Assembly: GCA_023014485.1 (NCBI GenBank)
Contig: JAJOZX010000087.1
Location: 1,559,501 to 1,623,500, forward strand
From: Bathynomus jamesi
Taxonomy: Eukaryota > Arthropoda > Malacostraca > Isopoda > Cirolanidae
Length of the DNA: 64,000 nucleotides
Direction: 5' to 3'
The notes under the pieces are model-generated. The model saw only the letters and a program-made list of their open reading frames with translations. It was not told where the DNA came from and did not search any database. Of the stretch, positions 43,646 to 55,840 are shown piece after piece. Numbering within the stretch: position 1 is the stretch's first letter; each line of letters begins with the position of its first letter. The position numbers and the translations under genes are program-made.

Positions 43646-44585
43646 GGAAACATTTGTTCGCGCATAGAAATATTGTAGAGTTTTTCCTCTGTATTTTAAA
43701 ATTTTCACTTTAGCTTTAAATTTCTTTTCTACCTTTCAACCTCTTTTCTCTGCTTTGCTTTAAAACTTTCACTTGTCTTTAAATTTTCTTACTTCTTTTA
43801 ACCTTCCTTCTTAAACAGACAGCCTCGTAGGGACCAGCCGGTGTTGCTGTTTGGTGTCCTTTGTATTCCTTTTGTATTCCTTTGTAAAAGTACTTCATCA
43901 AACATCGAATTTTGACGAAAATACTCTCATCACCTGAGGGCACTTGTTCGAGGAAAGAATTTCCCACATCTTGATGAAAGTGCTAATCTCAATGCACAGG
44001 TTAAAGCTGCCGCTAAATATTTTTTGTTTATTTAACTTTGAATTTTTAAAGAAATGTTTTGTGTATGTTATTCTTCTAGAAGTCTACCAAAAGAAGTTGA
44101 TTACAACCGATTCAGTTAAGATGCAACGTGAAGTGAATGACTGTCAACATTTTGAACTAAAAAAATAGTGTTACTGCAAGAAAAGTTAACACAAAGTCCA
44201 AAGAAATCCATTGGGTAAACCTCCTATAAACGTTGAATTAGATAACGGAATAAAATTATCTTTCGAATGATATAAAAATTAATTTCTTATCCATTAGTAA
44301 ACAGAAGTTATCACCATTTATATTTTTTGAAATTCGATGTGTTGGCAGTAATAATAATAATAATAATGATGATGTTGTTAATTAACCTCCTTCTTAACCT
44401 CCATACGGATAACGTTATTTATTTTCCACAAATTCATGCTAGTGTCGCATACAGGGAAAAAACATTTAAGCTGTAACAGACAATTTAATTGAAAAGGGAA
44501 TTTTTATCTGTACTTTTTTCCCCTAAATTATATACAGTAATATGTTATATTTTAAAATAAAATATCATATTTAATGCATATTAGG
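43646..44585. other. Noncoding stretch
   Basis: An (ATA/ATG)n patch near 44350-44375. Nothing else recognised. Confidence 0.5.
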
Positions 44586-44587
44586 AT

Positions 44588-44829
44588 ATGAGGTGCTCCG
44601 GACCACAACCTGCCAAGCGCCAGTGGGTGTCAGAATTTAGTTATTTATACCACTACTGTATATTCCCCCCCACCCTTCCTCTATCCCGCGGGTGAGTCAG
44701 GGACCTGTACGACGTACGTATGGTCGAAATCGATCAAGTTATGACATTTTGCAAGTTGACAAACTTTAACTGCATTTTCCTTCGTTTTTTAATTTTGGCG
44801 CTTGGCAGCTTGTGGTCCGGAGCGCCTCA
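44588..44829. mobile_element. MITE with 33-bp TIRs
   Basis: Left TGAGGTGCTCCGGACCACAA and right complement of TGAGGCGCTCCGGACCACAA. They match inward through CTGCCAAGCGCCA with two differences, and TA lies on each side. 242 bp, no coding capacity. Confidence 0.85.
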
Positions 44830-44899
44830 TATGTACAGTATATTATGGAATGGAATGTAAAATAATAGCCGCTTCTCGATCAAAATGCTCTTGATTGTA

Positions 44900-45125
44900 C
44901 AGGGTGTCCATAAAGTCACGCATCATAGGAACATAAGCAATGTCTATTTATTTATGTCTCCATCAGGCCAAATATGTTGAGGAACATTCAGAGAAATCTG
45001 CTTTTTCGTTTACAAACATGTTTTGAGATTGGTGAGAATCAGTTTGAACAAATAAATAAAACAAAATAAACAAATAAACAAAATAAATGTATTTTCCTAT
45101 GATGCGTGACTTTATGGACACCCTA
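44900..45125. mobile_element. Mariner-type MITE, 226 bp
   Basis: Ends CAGGGTGTCCATAAAGTCAC and TCACGCATCATAGGAA on the left have an almost exact complement on the right, with TA on both sides. The end sequence matches the 3' end of the mariner relic at 58655-58824, which is therefore a likely autonomous relative. Confidence 0.9.
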
Positions 45126-45640
45126 TACGTTCGTTTGCCAATTAGTAAAGGTGAGTGACAATCTTAAATATGAATAACACTCAATTAATTTAATAACTTC
45201 TGAAAAATGATTTACCCTGAAGGCTGAAATTTATTTCTGTAGAAGGTCTTCTCAAACGTGTAGTGAGAGAAGTAGGAAAATAAACAAAAACTTGATATAA
45301 TTGGCAAACGAACTAATAAACACGAAGATATTGAAAATCTGCAAACCAGAATGTACGACAAATGATCGAATTATCTTTCCAACAAATCAAAGGACTTGGC
45401 CGTGTGCACGTTAATTGACTCTCCTTCTTCTCAAGGAGCTACCTTCCAATTTCATATAGGGAGTTAAATCATTTATACTAATCTGTTTCCTCCTTCTGTT
45501 ATGTGAGGAAGGTAATTTGAACACCTTCAAAAGGAGTAACAGTGAATCATGTATTAATTTCACAAGGTTAAAGCGGGATTCAAAATGAAGAAAGATCACA
45601 AACACTTATATAGTATATAGTTATTTTATACCGCAAATTA
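45126..45640. other. Noncoding stretch
   Basis: No signature recognised apart from a short (CT)n run before the TA array at 45658-45703. Confidence 0.5.
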
Positions 45641-45643
45641 GAC

Positions 45644-45703
<60 letters not shown>

Positions 45704-45707
<4 letters not shown>

Positions 45708-45853
45708 GAAAGAGGGCCCAAGGTAGAATGCCCAAAAAGACGCCCACCCCACTCATAGAGGAAGAAAAGAACGAAAATGAAGGTTCAAGGTTTTCGGGAT
45801 GCCTGGATACTTTGTGTTTGAAATATTGTTAGTCAAAGGCAGGAGGAAAGATC
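45704..45853 (-). mobile_element. 3' fragment of the 50-56 kb LINE family
   Basis: 150 bp (catgaaagagggcccaaggt ...) almost identical to 50651-50802, the 3' end of the LINE at 50640-55850. It is a short 5'-truncated copy, in the same minus orientation and also beside a TA array. It joins the LTR fragment with an AT microhomology. Confidence 0.85.
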
Positions 45854-45897
45854 CATATAATGATGGTGTAGGAATTGTTCATTGTTCACTTTTTACA

Positions 45898-48855
45898 GTA
45901 TTTCCCCCCCTAAAATGGTATTAATACAATAATATAATACAATTAATACAATACAAATGAGAAAATAACATCCTAACAGGGTACCATTAATACAATACAA
46001 TGAGAAAATAACATCCTAACAGGGTACCATTAATACAATACAATGAGAAAATAACATTCTAACTACTTCAAGTTAGATGACGAATTTTTCTTTACATTAC
46101 AAATTTGTATACAGAACAAGTGTTATTATATAATATAAAAAAAAATTCAAAGGTTAATACTTTAATTTAGACAAACAATTAAGTTAGACAAACAATGATA
46201 TGGTTAAAATTTTTTACCAAATTTTATTTTTTCTGTGGGATAAATTATGTTCATAATGAATAGGTAAAAGGGAAAAATATACATTTTAAAGTTCATTATT
46301 GTAGGTAAAAAATCGAATTATGTAATGGATGATGTATAGACCTTTGGTCAAGTGTGTATTTGGGTGTACTAGGTGCAAAGTGTGTATTTTACAATTTCGA
46401 GGGACAGATTAGCTGATAGGATTGTTCAAGTAACTGAATATTCAATGATTTTAGCATAAGGTTTGTATGTATATAGTATATATAGTGTGCATACATGCAT
46501 TTTTATTGACTGTTGTAGGTACAAATCGAATTACGTAGTGGATGATGTATAGACCTGTGGTCAAATGTGTATTTATGTTTATTGGGTACAAAGTGTGTAT
46601 CTGATAATTTCGAGAGACAGATTAGCTGAGAGGATTGTTAAATTAACTGAATAAATGCATGAGCGAGAATTTATATATAGTAAGCAATAATTATGATGTA
46701 TTATAATGATGATGTTTGCATACGAGTTTTAATGCAAAAGTGACTTGAAGTGCGGAAAGAAAATGAATTCGAATATGTATGAAAAGTAATAGAATTCAAT
46801 TAGGATTATCGATTTTACATAATTAATCAGTTACACGTATAAGGTAATTAAAAAAAAACGAACTTAGAGGACCTTACAGTTAATGAAAGTAGATCTCACG
46901 GTTTTAAAATTGGATTTTGACACAATTAATTTCGACTACTAAAATTCATAGCCATATACTGTAGTATTCTTAAAAAATAAAAAAACACAACTTAACATAA
47001 ATGGAGGTTATGTTCCATAGTACTAAAGAGGAATTAACCATGGTTGAACCATTTCTCCGGTTGACACTGGGTTCAACTGGGGTTGTTTTTTTTTGTTTTT
47101 TTAAATAAAATAAAAAAACAAAGTTTGGAGTACGACATTCGGGGAAATTGAGTGACTAAGCGGGGGATATAAGTCTGAAATTGACAATAAGTCTTTCGTG
47201 AGCACTTTGCTCTTTAAAAAAAGATTGCTTGTCACACTACTTAGAACAAAAATTTAAAAAAAGTTGAAACAAAACGGAGGGACGGCATGTTCCTCAGCAT
47301 AGTAATTTAAAAGGAGTCATTGGGACAAGATCGATTAATTAATTATTACACAACTATTATTATCACGTATACATTACAATGATTATCAAAGTCATTACAA
47401 ACAATTGTAAAAACGGTTTTGTTACAAATAATAAATTACATGACTATATATTTATATACGTAACAATGCATGAAAAAGAAAAGACAAATCGGTCAATTTC
47501 CTTCTCACAAACAAAAAAAGAAGTTAAACTAAAGACACAAACGGGTCAATTCAGGTTGAATTTAATTCTCTTTTACAACAAAAAAAAAGGTTGAATTAAA
47601 TTCTCTTGAACAACAAAAAAGGTTGAATTCAATTGACTGCATTGAAAACTGACTTGGGACTCGAAATAAAAATGACTTGGAATAAATCTCTCTGACTTGA
47701 ACTCTATCAAGTATTTCTATAAATGGAAAATGACTGCACTTGATCTCTATTCAAGTGGAGACGATTAACCTCTGTTTTGGTTGACCCTCTTGGTGCAACC
47801 GACTTACTTGAAATGCAATCAAGTATCTCTATAACTTAAACTGTCTAACTTGAAATTAACTGAAAATGGAAAATGACTGCACTTGATCTCTATTCAAGTG
47901 GAGACGATTAACCTCTGTTTTGGTTGACCTTCTTGGTGCAACCTTCTGACTTCAAAAACTGACTTCAAAACTGACTTCAAAAATGACTTCAAAAATTGAC
48001 TTAAAAAATGACTTCAAAAATTGACTTCAAAAAAATGACTTCAAGTATCTCTCTAAATCTATAAACTCTCTGTAAACTCTCTGTAAACTCTCTCTCTCTT
48101 AATTTGCAATTCAATTCAATTCAATAATTTGAAAAAAATTTGCAAACAAAAATATAAAATGTAAACATTTCACTCTAATGTACGGGAAGGTACATAAAAT
48201 AAAATTATTCTATACTGAATATAACAGTGAAAATAACTCTCTTGAAATTAACTCTCTTGAAATTAACTCTCTTGAAATTAACTCTCTTTGAAATTAACTC
48301 TCTTTGAAATTAACTCTCTTACTTTTAACTTCTCTTACATTTAACTTCTCTTACATTTAACTTCTGTGAAAATTACTGTTTCACTAAAAAAAATGTATCA
48401 CTAGTGTCTGAAATGTTCACTGTTTCTTGTAAATTCTGATTTGATACTCATTATTAACTGTTAATAATACTGACTTTTCAAGTGTTTATAAATTACTTAA
48501 AAAAACAAACTGTACTTAACAAAATTTTCTATGGGGAAATCCTTGAGACGTGTCCTGAAGACGTCTTGCTGGCTACTTCTTCTTGGATGAAAACTAGGCG
48601 TGGAGAACTTGGAGTCGTGACACACCGGTTCAAGGGTGGATGTTACGAACTAGAAGTCGTGACACGCCGGTCAAATGGTTTTATCCTGATGCAGGGTAAT
48701 TTCTATCTTGGCCAAAGAGTGGCCTCTTCTTAAAATCTTCTTGTTAAAATCTTCTTGTTAAAATCTTGTTAAAATCTTGTTAAAATCTTCTTCTACAAAT
48801 CTTCTACAAATCTTCTTCTAAAAATCTTTTTCTTATCCTGGCAGGGTCGCCACAA
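45898..48855. other. Interior of the second LTR element, noncoding
   Basis: Contains a 43-bp triplicate (aacagggtaccattaataca, 45930-46060), a diverged tandem duplication of about 206 bp (46265-46480 with 46500-46665), and short repeats rich in gacttcaaaa and cttgaaattaactct (47950-48370). Duplicated 90-bp blocks (about 47725-47800 and 47865-47945) are also present. No conserved protein. Confidence 0.6.
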
Positions 48856-48856
48856 T
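48837..48856 (-). promoter_or_regulatory. Candidate primer-binding site
   Basis: On the minus strand, TGGCGACCCTGCCAGG starts two or three bases after the LTR end TTAACA, the position where a tRNA 3' end would prime minus-strand synthesis. Which tRNA cannot be told by eye. Confidence 0.55.
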
Positions 48857-50632
48857 GTTAACCCCTCCGTCTATGGCCCTGAGTCGGTTCGGAATCGACG
48901 GGGGTTCTGGTTAGGATGCAGCAACGGATATTTCTTCTATAACATTCTAATTCTTTTCGGTCCCCACTCTGTTAAACTCTTGGCTACAGACTCGCCAGAC
49001 TGTTATGCCAATATCTTCTATGGTGCTTGGGTTGTCTCTTAATTTGGGCAAAGGGTCGCCAATTTTTAATTCTTCTCTTTTTATAATACTCTGATACTTT
49101 CTCTAATACTAAAATTATCGACTTTTCTGACTAAGTTCTGAAGAGAGCACGGCTCGAAGGGAAAAATAAAAAGTTTCTCTTACGGTAATTTACTTCTTAA
49201 AAATATACAGGTACTGCTCTGAATTTACAGGGGTAGAGGTTCGACCTCTTTCGACCATGGCTCAGGCCGGAATCTAAAAATATTAAGAAGGCAAGGGGCC
49301 TCTGCCCCCTCCCCGCAGCAAGGCTGCTAACAAAGGAGTCCTAATGAAGTGCTATGATGAAGTGACTTAATCAAGAAGTCTAATGAAGAAGTGCTGTAAT
49401 TTTATAAGTACATGTATAATATAAACCTAAATGTTGGGGGACGACAGTTGAAGGTTAAGTTCCCCCCCTTTTAAACACATGATCAGATGGTTTGAAAAAT
49501 TTCAACTAAAAATAATAAAAAAAATAAAAATAAAAACTAATCGTATATTTTTGCCGAATCTTCATTTCTGAAGGCGATATCATTTCGTAATAGTACAGAT
49601 AAGTACAAATTAAGTACACGACTGAGTACGTATTAATTTTGGTTCATTACAATTACGATTACAATTATGGATTACTTCACATTCGCTTATGATTGTCCAT
49701 TACAGTTCTAGTAAAGTACATTCTTACATTATAAATTAAATCATTACATTTAATTACAGTTGCAATGAAGTACATTACAAGTTATTATTAATTACAGTTT
49801 CATTAAAGTACATTACGTTATATTAAATTAAAGTATTACAGTTAATTACAATTAAACAGTTACTATAACTTTGTTTTTTTTTTTTACAGTGTTTCATATT
49901 AATAGACAATTTAGATGTTAGAAATATAATACAAAGTACATGGCACACATGATATAGATTTATATAAATAATATGTTATAATATGTTTAACATGTTATAA
50001 ATTTGAAATCAGAGCGAACGGAGATATTTTATCTTTGAGGCGTTCGAATCTGTCGTCGTGAGCGGAATTCGATCTTAGTAAGCATTTATGAATATCTTGA
50101 GGGTTGAACGCACTTGAAAAAAAATAATAAAAAAATAATACGAGAACGTATTTTTGCGTTTTCGAACGAACGAGAAAAAATGAATATTTAATAAAATTTA
50201 TATAGGATAATGATCAAGGGGAATTAATGACGGGGAAAACGTGACGTATGGATGAATATGGTTGAATAATAATGTTTATACTACATAACACCACAACCTT
50301 ATTACTAAAGAATTTACCATACATTGAATACGGAAGATGTCCAAATACTAAGAACGTGATTCAGTGTACAAAGTATGGGAAACGTAAAGAGAATAAAGTT
50401 ATTTTATGACGTCATAGTGTATAAGTCATTATTAGAAAAGATGAATTAGAGAAATACAGTAATGAATAAAGAAGTATAAATCGAAATTCTATCCAAAACT
50501 CGCTTAGGCGATTTTGGTTTCTTATGTAAAAATGAACATTCAAACATAAAACTATAAGAACATACGTACTGCATGAAGACAATGAATCCATATAATGATG
50601 GTGTAGGAATTGTTCATTGTTCACTTTTTACA
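48856..50632 (-). repeat. 1.8-kb LTR of the second LTR element
   Basis: On the minus strand it begins TGTAAAAAGTG and ends GGGGTTAACA, giving the TG...CA ends of an LTR. The segment 48861-49300 is GC-richer than its surroundings and may be the transcribed R/U5 part. Only 45 bp of the other LTR survive for comparison. Confidence 0.6.
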
Positions 50633-50776
50633 TATATATATATATATATACACATGAAAGAGGGCCCAAGGTAGAATGCCAAAAAAGACGCCCACCCCAC
50701 TCATAGAGGAAGAAAAGAACGAAAATGAAGGTTCAAGGTTTTCGGGATGCCTGGATACTTTGTGTTTGAAATATTG

Positions 50777-53095
50777 TTAGTCAAAGGCAGGAGGAAAGAT
50801 CGATTGAAGAAGATTATTCCAGAGTTGACTGATTGAGTATATGAAAGATTGAAAATACCGATTAACTCTTCCGTTAGAGACTTGGGCAGAAAAGGAATGA
50901 CAGTTAAGAAGAGCAGTGTTCATTATAATAGCAAAGAAAGAGTGAGGCAAGATTGTGGCGAAGAGAAAGGGACTGAAGACAGTCAGTAAGAGGCGGACAA
51001 TTGATGAGACGAAAATCCTCTCATTCCACGCAATCAAATAGAGCTGTGTGGGTTGACCCACCCCACACATGAGAAGCATACTCCATACAGGGGCGGACAA
51101 GACCCCTGTACAGAGACAGCAACTGCAGAGCTGGTACAACACGCCTAACATCTTAGAAGCTGTTTTAGAAAGAGAGTACATGTGATCTTTTCAGGAAAGT
51201 TCAAGAGAAAAGGAAATGCCAAGAATGTTATGAGAAGAGGAGGGATGGAGTTGTGTATTGTTGAAGATAAGGGGATAGTCGTGTGGAAGATTGTGACGAG
51301 TAGACAGATGAAGGAACTGAGATTTTGAGGCATTAAAAGCCACAAGGTTTTCTTTGCTCCAATCAGAGATAGTCGAAAGGTCAGAGATCAGGTGCACCAC
51401 AGCCGTCCCACGCGAATCATTGAAGACTGTTGAGAGGAACGCTTTGTGAAGTGGGTGGAGAAGTGAAGAGCGAAATGATCGGCATTGGAATGGATAGGAC
51501 AGGAAGTACGACTTAATAGATCATTGATAAATAAAAGGAAAAGAGTGAATGACAAGACAGAGCCCTGAGGAACACCACTATTCATTGCATTAGCAGAAGA
51601 ACAGTAGCTATCTACAACTGCAGCTATAGATCGGCCAGAAAGGAAATCAGAGATGAAAGCACAGACAAGAGGATAGAAACAGAAGAAGGGCAGTTTCGAA
51701 ATTAAGAATTTGTGCCAGACTCTATCAAAAGCTTTTGATATGTTTATGGCAATACCAAAGGTTTCGCCGAAATCCCAAAAGGAGGATGACCAAGTGTCAG
51801 AGAGATATGCAAGAAGATCGTCAGTAGAACGTTTCTTGCGGAACCCATACTGATGATCTGAAAGAAAATTGTGAGAAGAGAGGTGTTTAAGAATCTTCCT
51901 ATAAGGATAGATTCAAAAAATTTAGAAAGGCAAGAAATCAAAGAAATTGGACGATAGTTGTAGAGCTGACTGTGGTCACCCTTCTTTGGGATATGCTGAA
52001 TGAAAGCGAACTTTCAGTAGGAAGGGAAAGTACTAGATGAAAGACAAAGACGAAACAGTTTGCCTAGGCAGGGTGTGAGCAGAGAAGTAAAGTTCTTGTG
52101 AACAACAGGAGGGACACCATCAGGACCATACGCCTTCCTGGAGTTGAACCCAGAGAGGGCAGAAAAAACCTGTTTCGAAAAGATTCAAATTTCAGACAAT
52201 TAAGTCAGAGGAAGGAGGAGATGGAGGAAAAGCACTGAAATCGTCCAAGGTAGAGAGGGAGCCGAAAATCTGAGCGAAGAGTTCAACGTTAACAGGAGAA
52301 GAGATGGCAACTGAGCCATCAGAAAGTAAAGAAGTAAAGTTGTTGGAGGGTGCCAACAGTTGCTGGGTGTTAGAAAGAGCGAGAAGAATTAGAATTGGAT
52401 AGGTTTTCACATTTTTGCCTGATGAAGGAATTTTTGGCGAGTTGAAGGACAAATTTTGCACGATTTCAGGTAGAAATATAAGGTAAGTGAGAGTCAGGAG
52501 TTGAATAACGACGGTATCTTCTGAAAACCTCTCTGTTGCGGATATCACTAAAACAAGGAAAGTGAAATCAAGGATATTTGCATTTGTAGGAGGAATATAA
52601 TAGTGAATATACATATCCATGCCCGAGAAAATCACCCTCCTGATGCGCTCAGCACACTCACTGGGACCCTGGCCAGAAAAGCAGCAATCATTGCATAGTG
52701 CCAAGCATTCCAAAGTGCCAAAGGCGTCTCCTCTTGGAAGGATCCTAAACCGACCTGGATCGATAGGATAGGAAACAGAGATAAGATTGTGGTTGGAGGA
52801 GTTAAACGGAGAATAAAGTTTGACAGAGCAAGAAGAAGAATGACTAGTGAGAAATATATCCAGAATGTTGGGTCTATCTCCAAGGCGATCGGGGATACGA
52901 GTCGGGTGCTGTACAATCTGCTCTAGTTCATTCAGGATATAGAAGCTGTAAGCTAGTTCACCAAGGATATCAGTGAAATGGGAGGAAAGACAAATATGGT
53001 GGTGAACATTGAAATCTCTTAATATGGAAATTTCTGCAAAAGATGAGTGGGATAATACGTATTCCACTTTAGAAGTAAGGTAATCAAAGAGTTTT
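50777..53095 (-). pseudogene. LINE ORF2: endonuclease and reverse transcriptase, broken
   Basis: Downstream of the mariner. It reads [20 protein letters not shown], then [10 protein letters not shown] (normally GDFN), [20 protein letters not shown], and a linker. The reverse transcriptase follows: CLSKFFESI, NSGVPQGSVLS and a degraded NADHFALHF, where the catalytic ADD is ADH. Then come LSTISDWSKENLVAFNASKSQFL and a C-terminal part ending at 50777 (FSPFLFATILPHSFFAI, SQLWNNLLQSIFPP). Stops and frameshifts occur near 52190, 51940, 51740 and 51390. It is inactive through both frame damage and the lost catalytic Asp. Confidence 0.85.
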
Positions 53096-53296
53096 GGATA
53101 GTCAGTAGAATTAAGAGAACGGTAGATAGCGCAGACGTATTTACGAGGGGCGGTCAGAAAATAAGTTTACACGGCGTATAATTTCGTAACTAAAGGACAT
53201 ACGTTGATTATGTTTGTATCAGGTGAATTCGTTAATCATTGTTGGCAACACTGCACGTCGATTCGACTGCCATCTACCGCACATTGGTTATATGAG

Positions 53297-53589
53297 TCAG
53301 TTGAACATGGCGGCTCGACTGGAACAGTCCACTGCCCTACGGAGCAGTCCAGGGCGTTTACGTTTATTGGCAGCTCGTAAACGTTCCAGTGTTGAACAAT
53401 ATGCAGCTGCATTGATTGTTGTGCCTTTTTGCATGAAGTCTGCGAGCAAAACGCCTTTGTGGTCCCAAAACACGGTAACCATCACTTTGCCTGCGGACCT
53501 CACAATCTTGAACTTCTTTGGTCGCTGGGACCCAGGGTGTTCCCATTCCATGCTGGCACGTTTTGTTTCCGGAGTAAGGGGTTCCAAAA
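53297..53589 (-). pseudogene. Mariner transposase, middle part
   Basis: Reads PLTPETKRASMEWEHPGSQR, then SAGKVMVTVFWDHKGVLLAD (second catalytic region), MQKGTTINAAAYCSTL and NKRKRPGLL. The inverted-arm sequence follows. The N-terminal side continues across the inserted element at 54941-55090, with SFLQRYSESVSGQEFLERIV and TGEETWIYHCT, where the first catalytic Asp is Glu by position. The C-terminal catalytic Asp is missing. The words match the classic mariner (DD34D) family. Confidence 0.85.
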
Positions 53590-54938
53590 AACCTTAGCCC
53601 CCCCCTTATTTGCAGCTTACATGTTTATTTATATCGAAATAGTTTTTAGTGATTATAAAAATATATAAAATTCTTTATTTATTGCAGGTATTAAAATTAC
53701 TCTAGCTGATAAAATGATAATATAATGGCTTCTCAATTAATTGGTGATTCGGAGAGGCAACGTGTGATAGATCGCATACGAGCAATAACATTTCGGGAAG
53801 CTCGTGATGATGGAGCCACCTTTATAACACGTTCATGGGTTGCCAAAAAGTTGCGAAGAAGTGAGGACTTCGTCAAAAGAAATTGGAATAAAACTTTGGA
53901 TGAATGTGAAATGGATACAACCAAATCTGGGCGCCCAAATTTGCCACTCTCTCAGGAAACAAAGGACATCATTGAAAGCGGTACGCGTAAGCGGATAAAC
54001 AGCTGTGCTAAACTTTCTAGAGAGATCGAAGTGTTGAGAGGAAAGATCGTTAGTGGTGAGATCATTCGACTGTACCGTCATAGGCAAGGTTTAAAGCCTT
54101 GGCATGAACTTCCAAAGCCAAGAAAAACTCAACTTAACATCGATGACAGAATGTGGTTTGCCCATTATCTTGAAGATTGGGATGTGGATGATTTCATGCA
54201 TTTAGCTGTCTCCGATGAATTTTTTGTTTACGTAACACGTCGACCTAACTACCAAAATGATCGAGTGTGGGCCACAACACCAGATGAAATCGATGACAAT
54301 GAACATTATCGCGAATTATTAAAAAGTCCAGACTGTGTTGGTGTGTTTGTTTTGTTCACTGCAAAGAAGTTTATGTGGGTGCTGAAGCCAAATGGTCAGA
54401 GTTGTGATGGACAGTATTTTCGTGATATTATTCTATCCCAGCATGTCATTCCTTTTCTAAGAAACCCAAACAATGTTATGGATGTCGATCAGGTCACACT
54501 TCTGCACGATAAGGCCCCCTGCTTTAAGGCATTAGCCACTCAACAGTTGTTGCGGAACCATGAGATCGATTTCTTTGGAAATGAAGAATGGCCAGGAAAT
54601 TCTCCTGACCTGACCGTCTATGAACACATTGGATCAGTTATAAAGGACAAAGTTGAATGTCTCTTGTTTCAAGAACCTGCAGCAAATCGATTTTCGAAGG
54701 ATACAATGACGCAACACAATGAAACTGTTTTAGCAAATTTGCGTAACGATCAAAATCTATTCACGTCACTTTTGGCAAGCTACCCAAAGCGAATTCAGGC
54801 CGTCTTGGAAGCCAATGGCGGGAACACCAAGTTTTAATTGTTTCTCACTAAATGCAGGATTAAATTCTCTTTTGTAAGGTATGTTTAGTTTTATTGTACC
54901 TCTAATGGTTTAGGCCATGGGCGGGGGGGGCTAAGGTT
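53590..54938 (+). mobile_element. DD37E Tc1/mariner-type transposon, apparently complete
   Basis: Ends AACCTTAGCCCCCCC and complement GGGGGGGCTAAGGTT (53590, 54938). TA follows on the right and a changed AA on the left. At 1349 bp it is the usual size for the superfamily. It carries one intact transposase gene and interrupts a mariner between its ETW and ETKR motifs, so it is among the youngest insertions here. Confidence 0.85.
53725..54837 (+). CDS. DD37E transposase, intact 370-residue ORF
   Basis: It would cut and paste its own element by binding the TIRs in the nucleus. The N-terminal 120 residues form a two-part DNA-binding region (WVAKKLRRSEDFVKRNW, then RINSCAKLSREIEVLRG) with a GRPNLPLS hinge. 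The catalytic domain has LAVSDEFFVYVTRRP (first Asp), LLHDKAPCFKALATQQLL (second Asp) and WPGNSPDLTVYEHIGSVIKD (Glu). Thirty-seven residues separate the last Asp from the Glu, hence DD37E. Length and C-terminus look complete and there is no stop or frameshift. The start is the first ATG after the 5' leader, about 135 bp from the TIR. It may still be active. Confidence 0.9.
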   Translation: MASQLIGDSERQRVIDRIRAITFREARDDGATFITRSWVAKKLRRSEDFVKRNWNKTLDECEMDTTKSGRPNLPLSQETKDIIESGTRKRINSCAKLSREIEVLRGKIVSGEIIRLYRHRQGLKPWHELPKPRKTQLNIDDRMWFAHYLEDWDVDDFMHLAVSDEFFVYVTRRPNYQNDRVWATTPDEIDDNEHYRELLKSPDCVGVFVLFTAKKFMWVLKPNGQSCDGQYFRDIILSQHVIPFLRNPNNVMDVDQVTLLHDKAPCFKALATQQLLRNHEIDFFGNEEWPGNSPDLTVYEHIGSVIKDKVECLLFQEPAANRFSKDTMTQHNETVLANLRNDQNLFTSLLASYPKRIQAVLEANGGNTKF

Positions 54939-55233
54939 TATTGGAGCCCCGTACAGTGATAAATCCATGTCTCTTCTCCTGTGACAATGCGCTCGAGAAA
55001 TTCTTGACCACTGACAGACTCGGAATATCGTTGCAGAAATGACAGGGCACTGTACCAGTCTAGCCGCCATGTTCAACTGACTCATATAACCATTGTATGG
55101 TAGATGGCAGCAGAATCGACGTGCAGTGTTGCCAACAATGATTAACGAATTCACCTGACACAAACATAATCAATGTAGGTCCTTTAGTTACGAAATTATA
55201 CGCCGTATAAACTTATTTTCTGACCGCCCCTAG

Positions 55234-55607
55234 TCGTTTGAGATTGGCATGTAAGGTGTAGCCAGAGCGTGTAGAATGAAATTGCTTATACGAAAATTAG
55301 GAGGGTACAGAAAAAGGGTTGCTGTCAGTCGCCCCTGAAGCTTGAGTTTCAGTGAGGAAGAGAAAGTGAAGTTTAGAGGAGGAGTGGTGGTGTTCAAGAG
55401 ATTAAAAATTTGACTAAGGGCCACAAATGTTGCAGAAGTTTGTGAAAGTGAATGAGGCAGAGGCCGAAAACATCTCGAATGGGCACTAGCAGAACCAGCC
55501 CCGCTGCCCGGGTCTGCGTTCCCGGTATCAGGAGCGGGGAATCCAGAAGTGGGAATATTTATGGCCTCCTCTCCAGGGGTATTCGAGGCTCTTGAGGTCA
55601 GTGCCAT
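55234..55607 (-). pseudogene. LINE endonuclease N-terminal part
   Basis: Upstream half of the split LINE. The frame starting at 55607 opens MALTSRASNTPGEEA with a Pro/Gly/Ser-rich lead. A second frame then gives FLFLTETQASGATDSNPFSV, the LTET motif with the endonuclease Glu. It continues to the insertion point (ISND). A frameshift in this part separates lead and endonuclease. Confidence 0.7.
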
Positions 55608-55840
55608 CTTCTTATTTTCAATTCTGAAATCTTTTGTAGTATGTAAGATGCATGTATGTGTAGTGAGGAATGGTGAGAGAAGTGTGTGTTTGAGAGCATG
55701 CTGGACTGCTCACAGGGTACATGAGACGAAAAATAAAAGATCAGCTTGGGAGGACAGTGACAGGACAAACGGGAGTTCCAGCACTGTCTTCTGCCTAACG
55801 TCCCCCCGAAGTACTTCCCTTGTTGATTGGTGTCTATGAT
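55608..55840 (-). other. LINE 5' leader
   Basis: Sequence between the LINE reading frame and a TA array at 55842-55873; noncoding. It is assigned to the LINE by position only. Confidence 0.4.

Larger units (their letters stand above)
45853..50632 (-). mobile_element. Second coding-free LTR retroelement
   Basis: 45853-45897 (45 bp) repeats 50588-50632 exactly. On the minus strand this sequence is TGTAAAAAGTGAACAATG, the start of an LTR. Just before the left copy on that strand lies a purine tract (AGGGGGGGAAATAC), as expected before a 3' LTR. The right copy is the start of a long LTR ending TTAACA at 48856. It is followed by TTGTGGCGACCCTGCCAGG, a good primer-binding site. The left LTR is cut to 45 bp. 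The 3-kb interior has no gag or pol on either strand. Confidence 0.7.
53145..55234 (-). mobile_element. DD34D-type mariner, foldback ends, split by DD37E element
   Basis: Ends CGAGGGGCGGTCAGAAAATA and complement, with TA on both sides within the LINE codons. The inverted repeats run about 170 bp inward (to ATGGCGGCT at about 53308 and 55070), so they include the start codon region twice, as if the 3' end had been replaced by an inverted 5' end. Without the insert it is about 740 bp. Confidence 0.8.
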
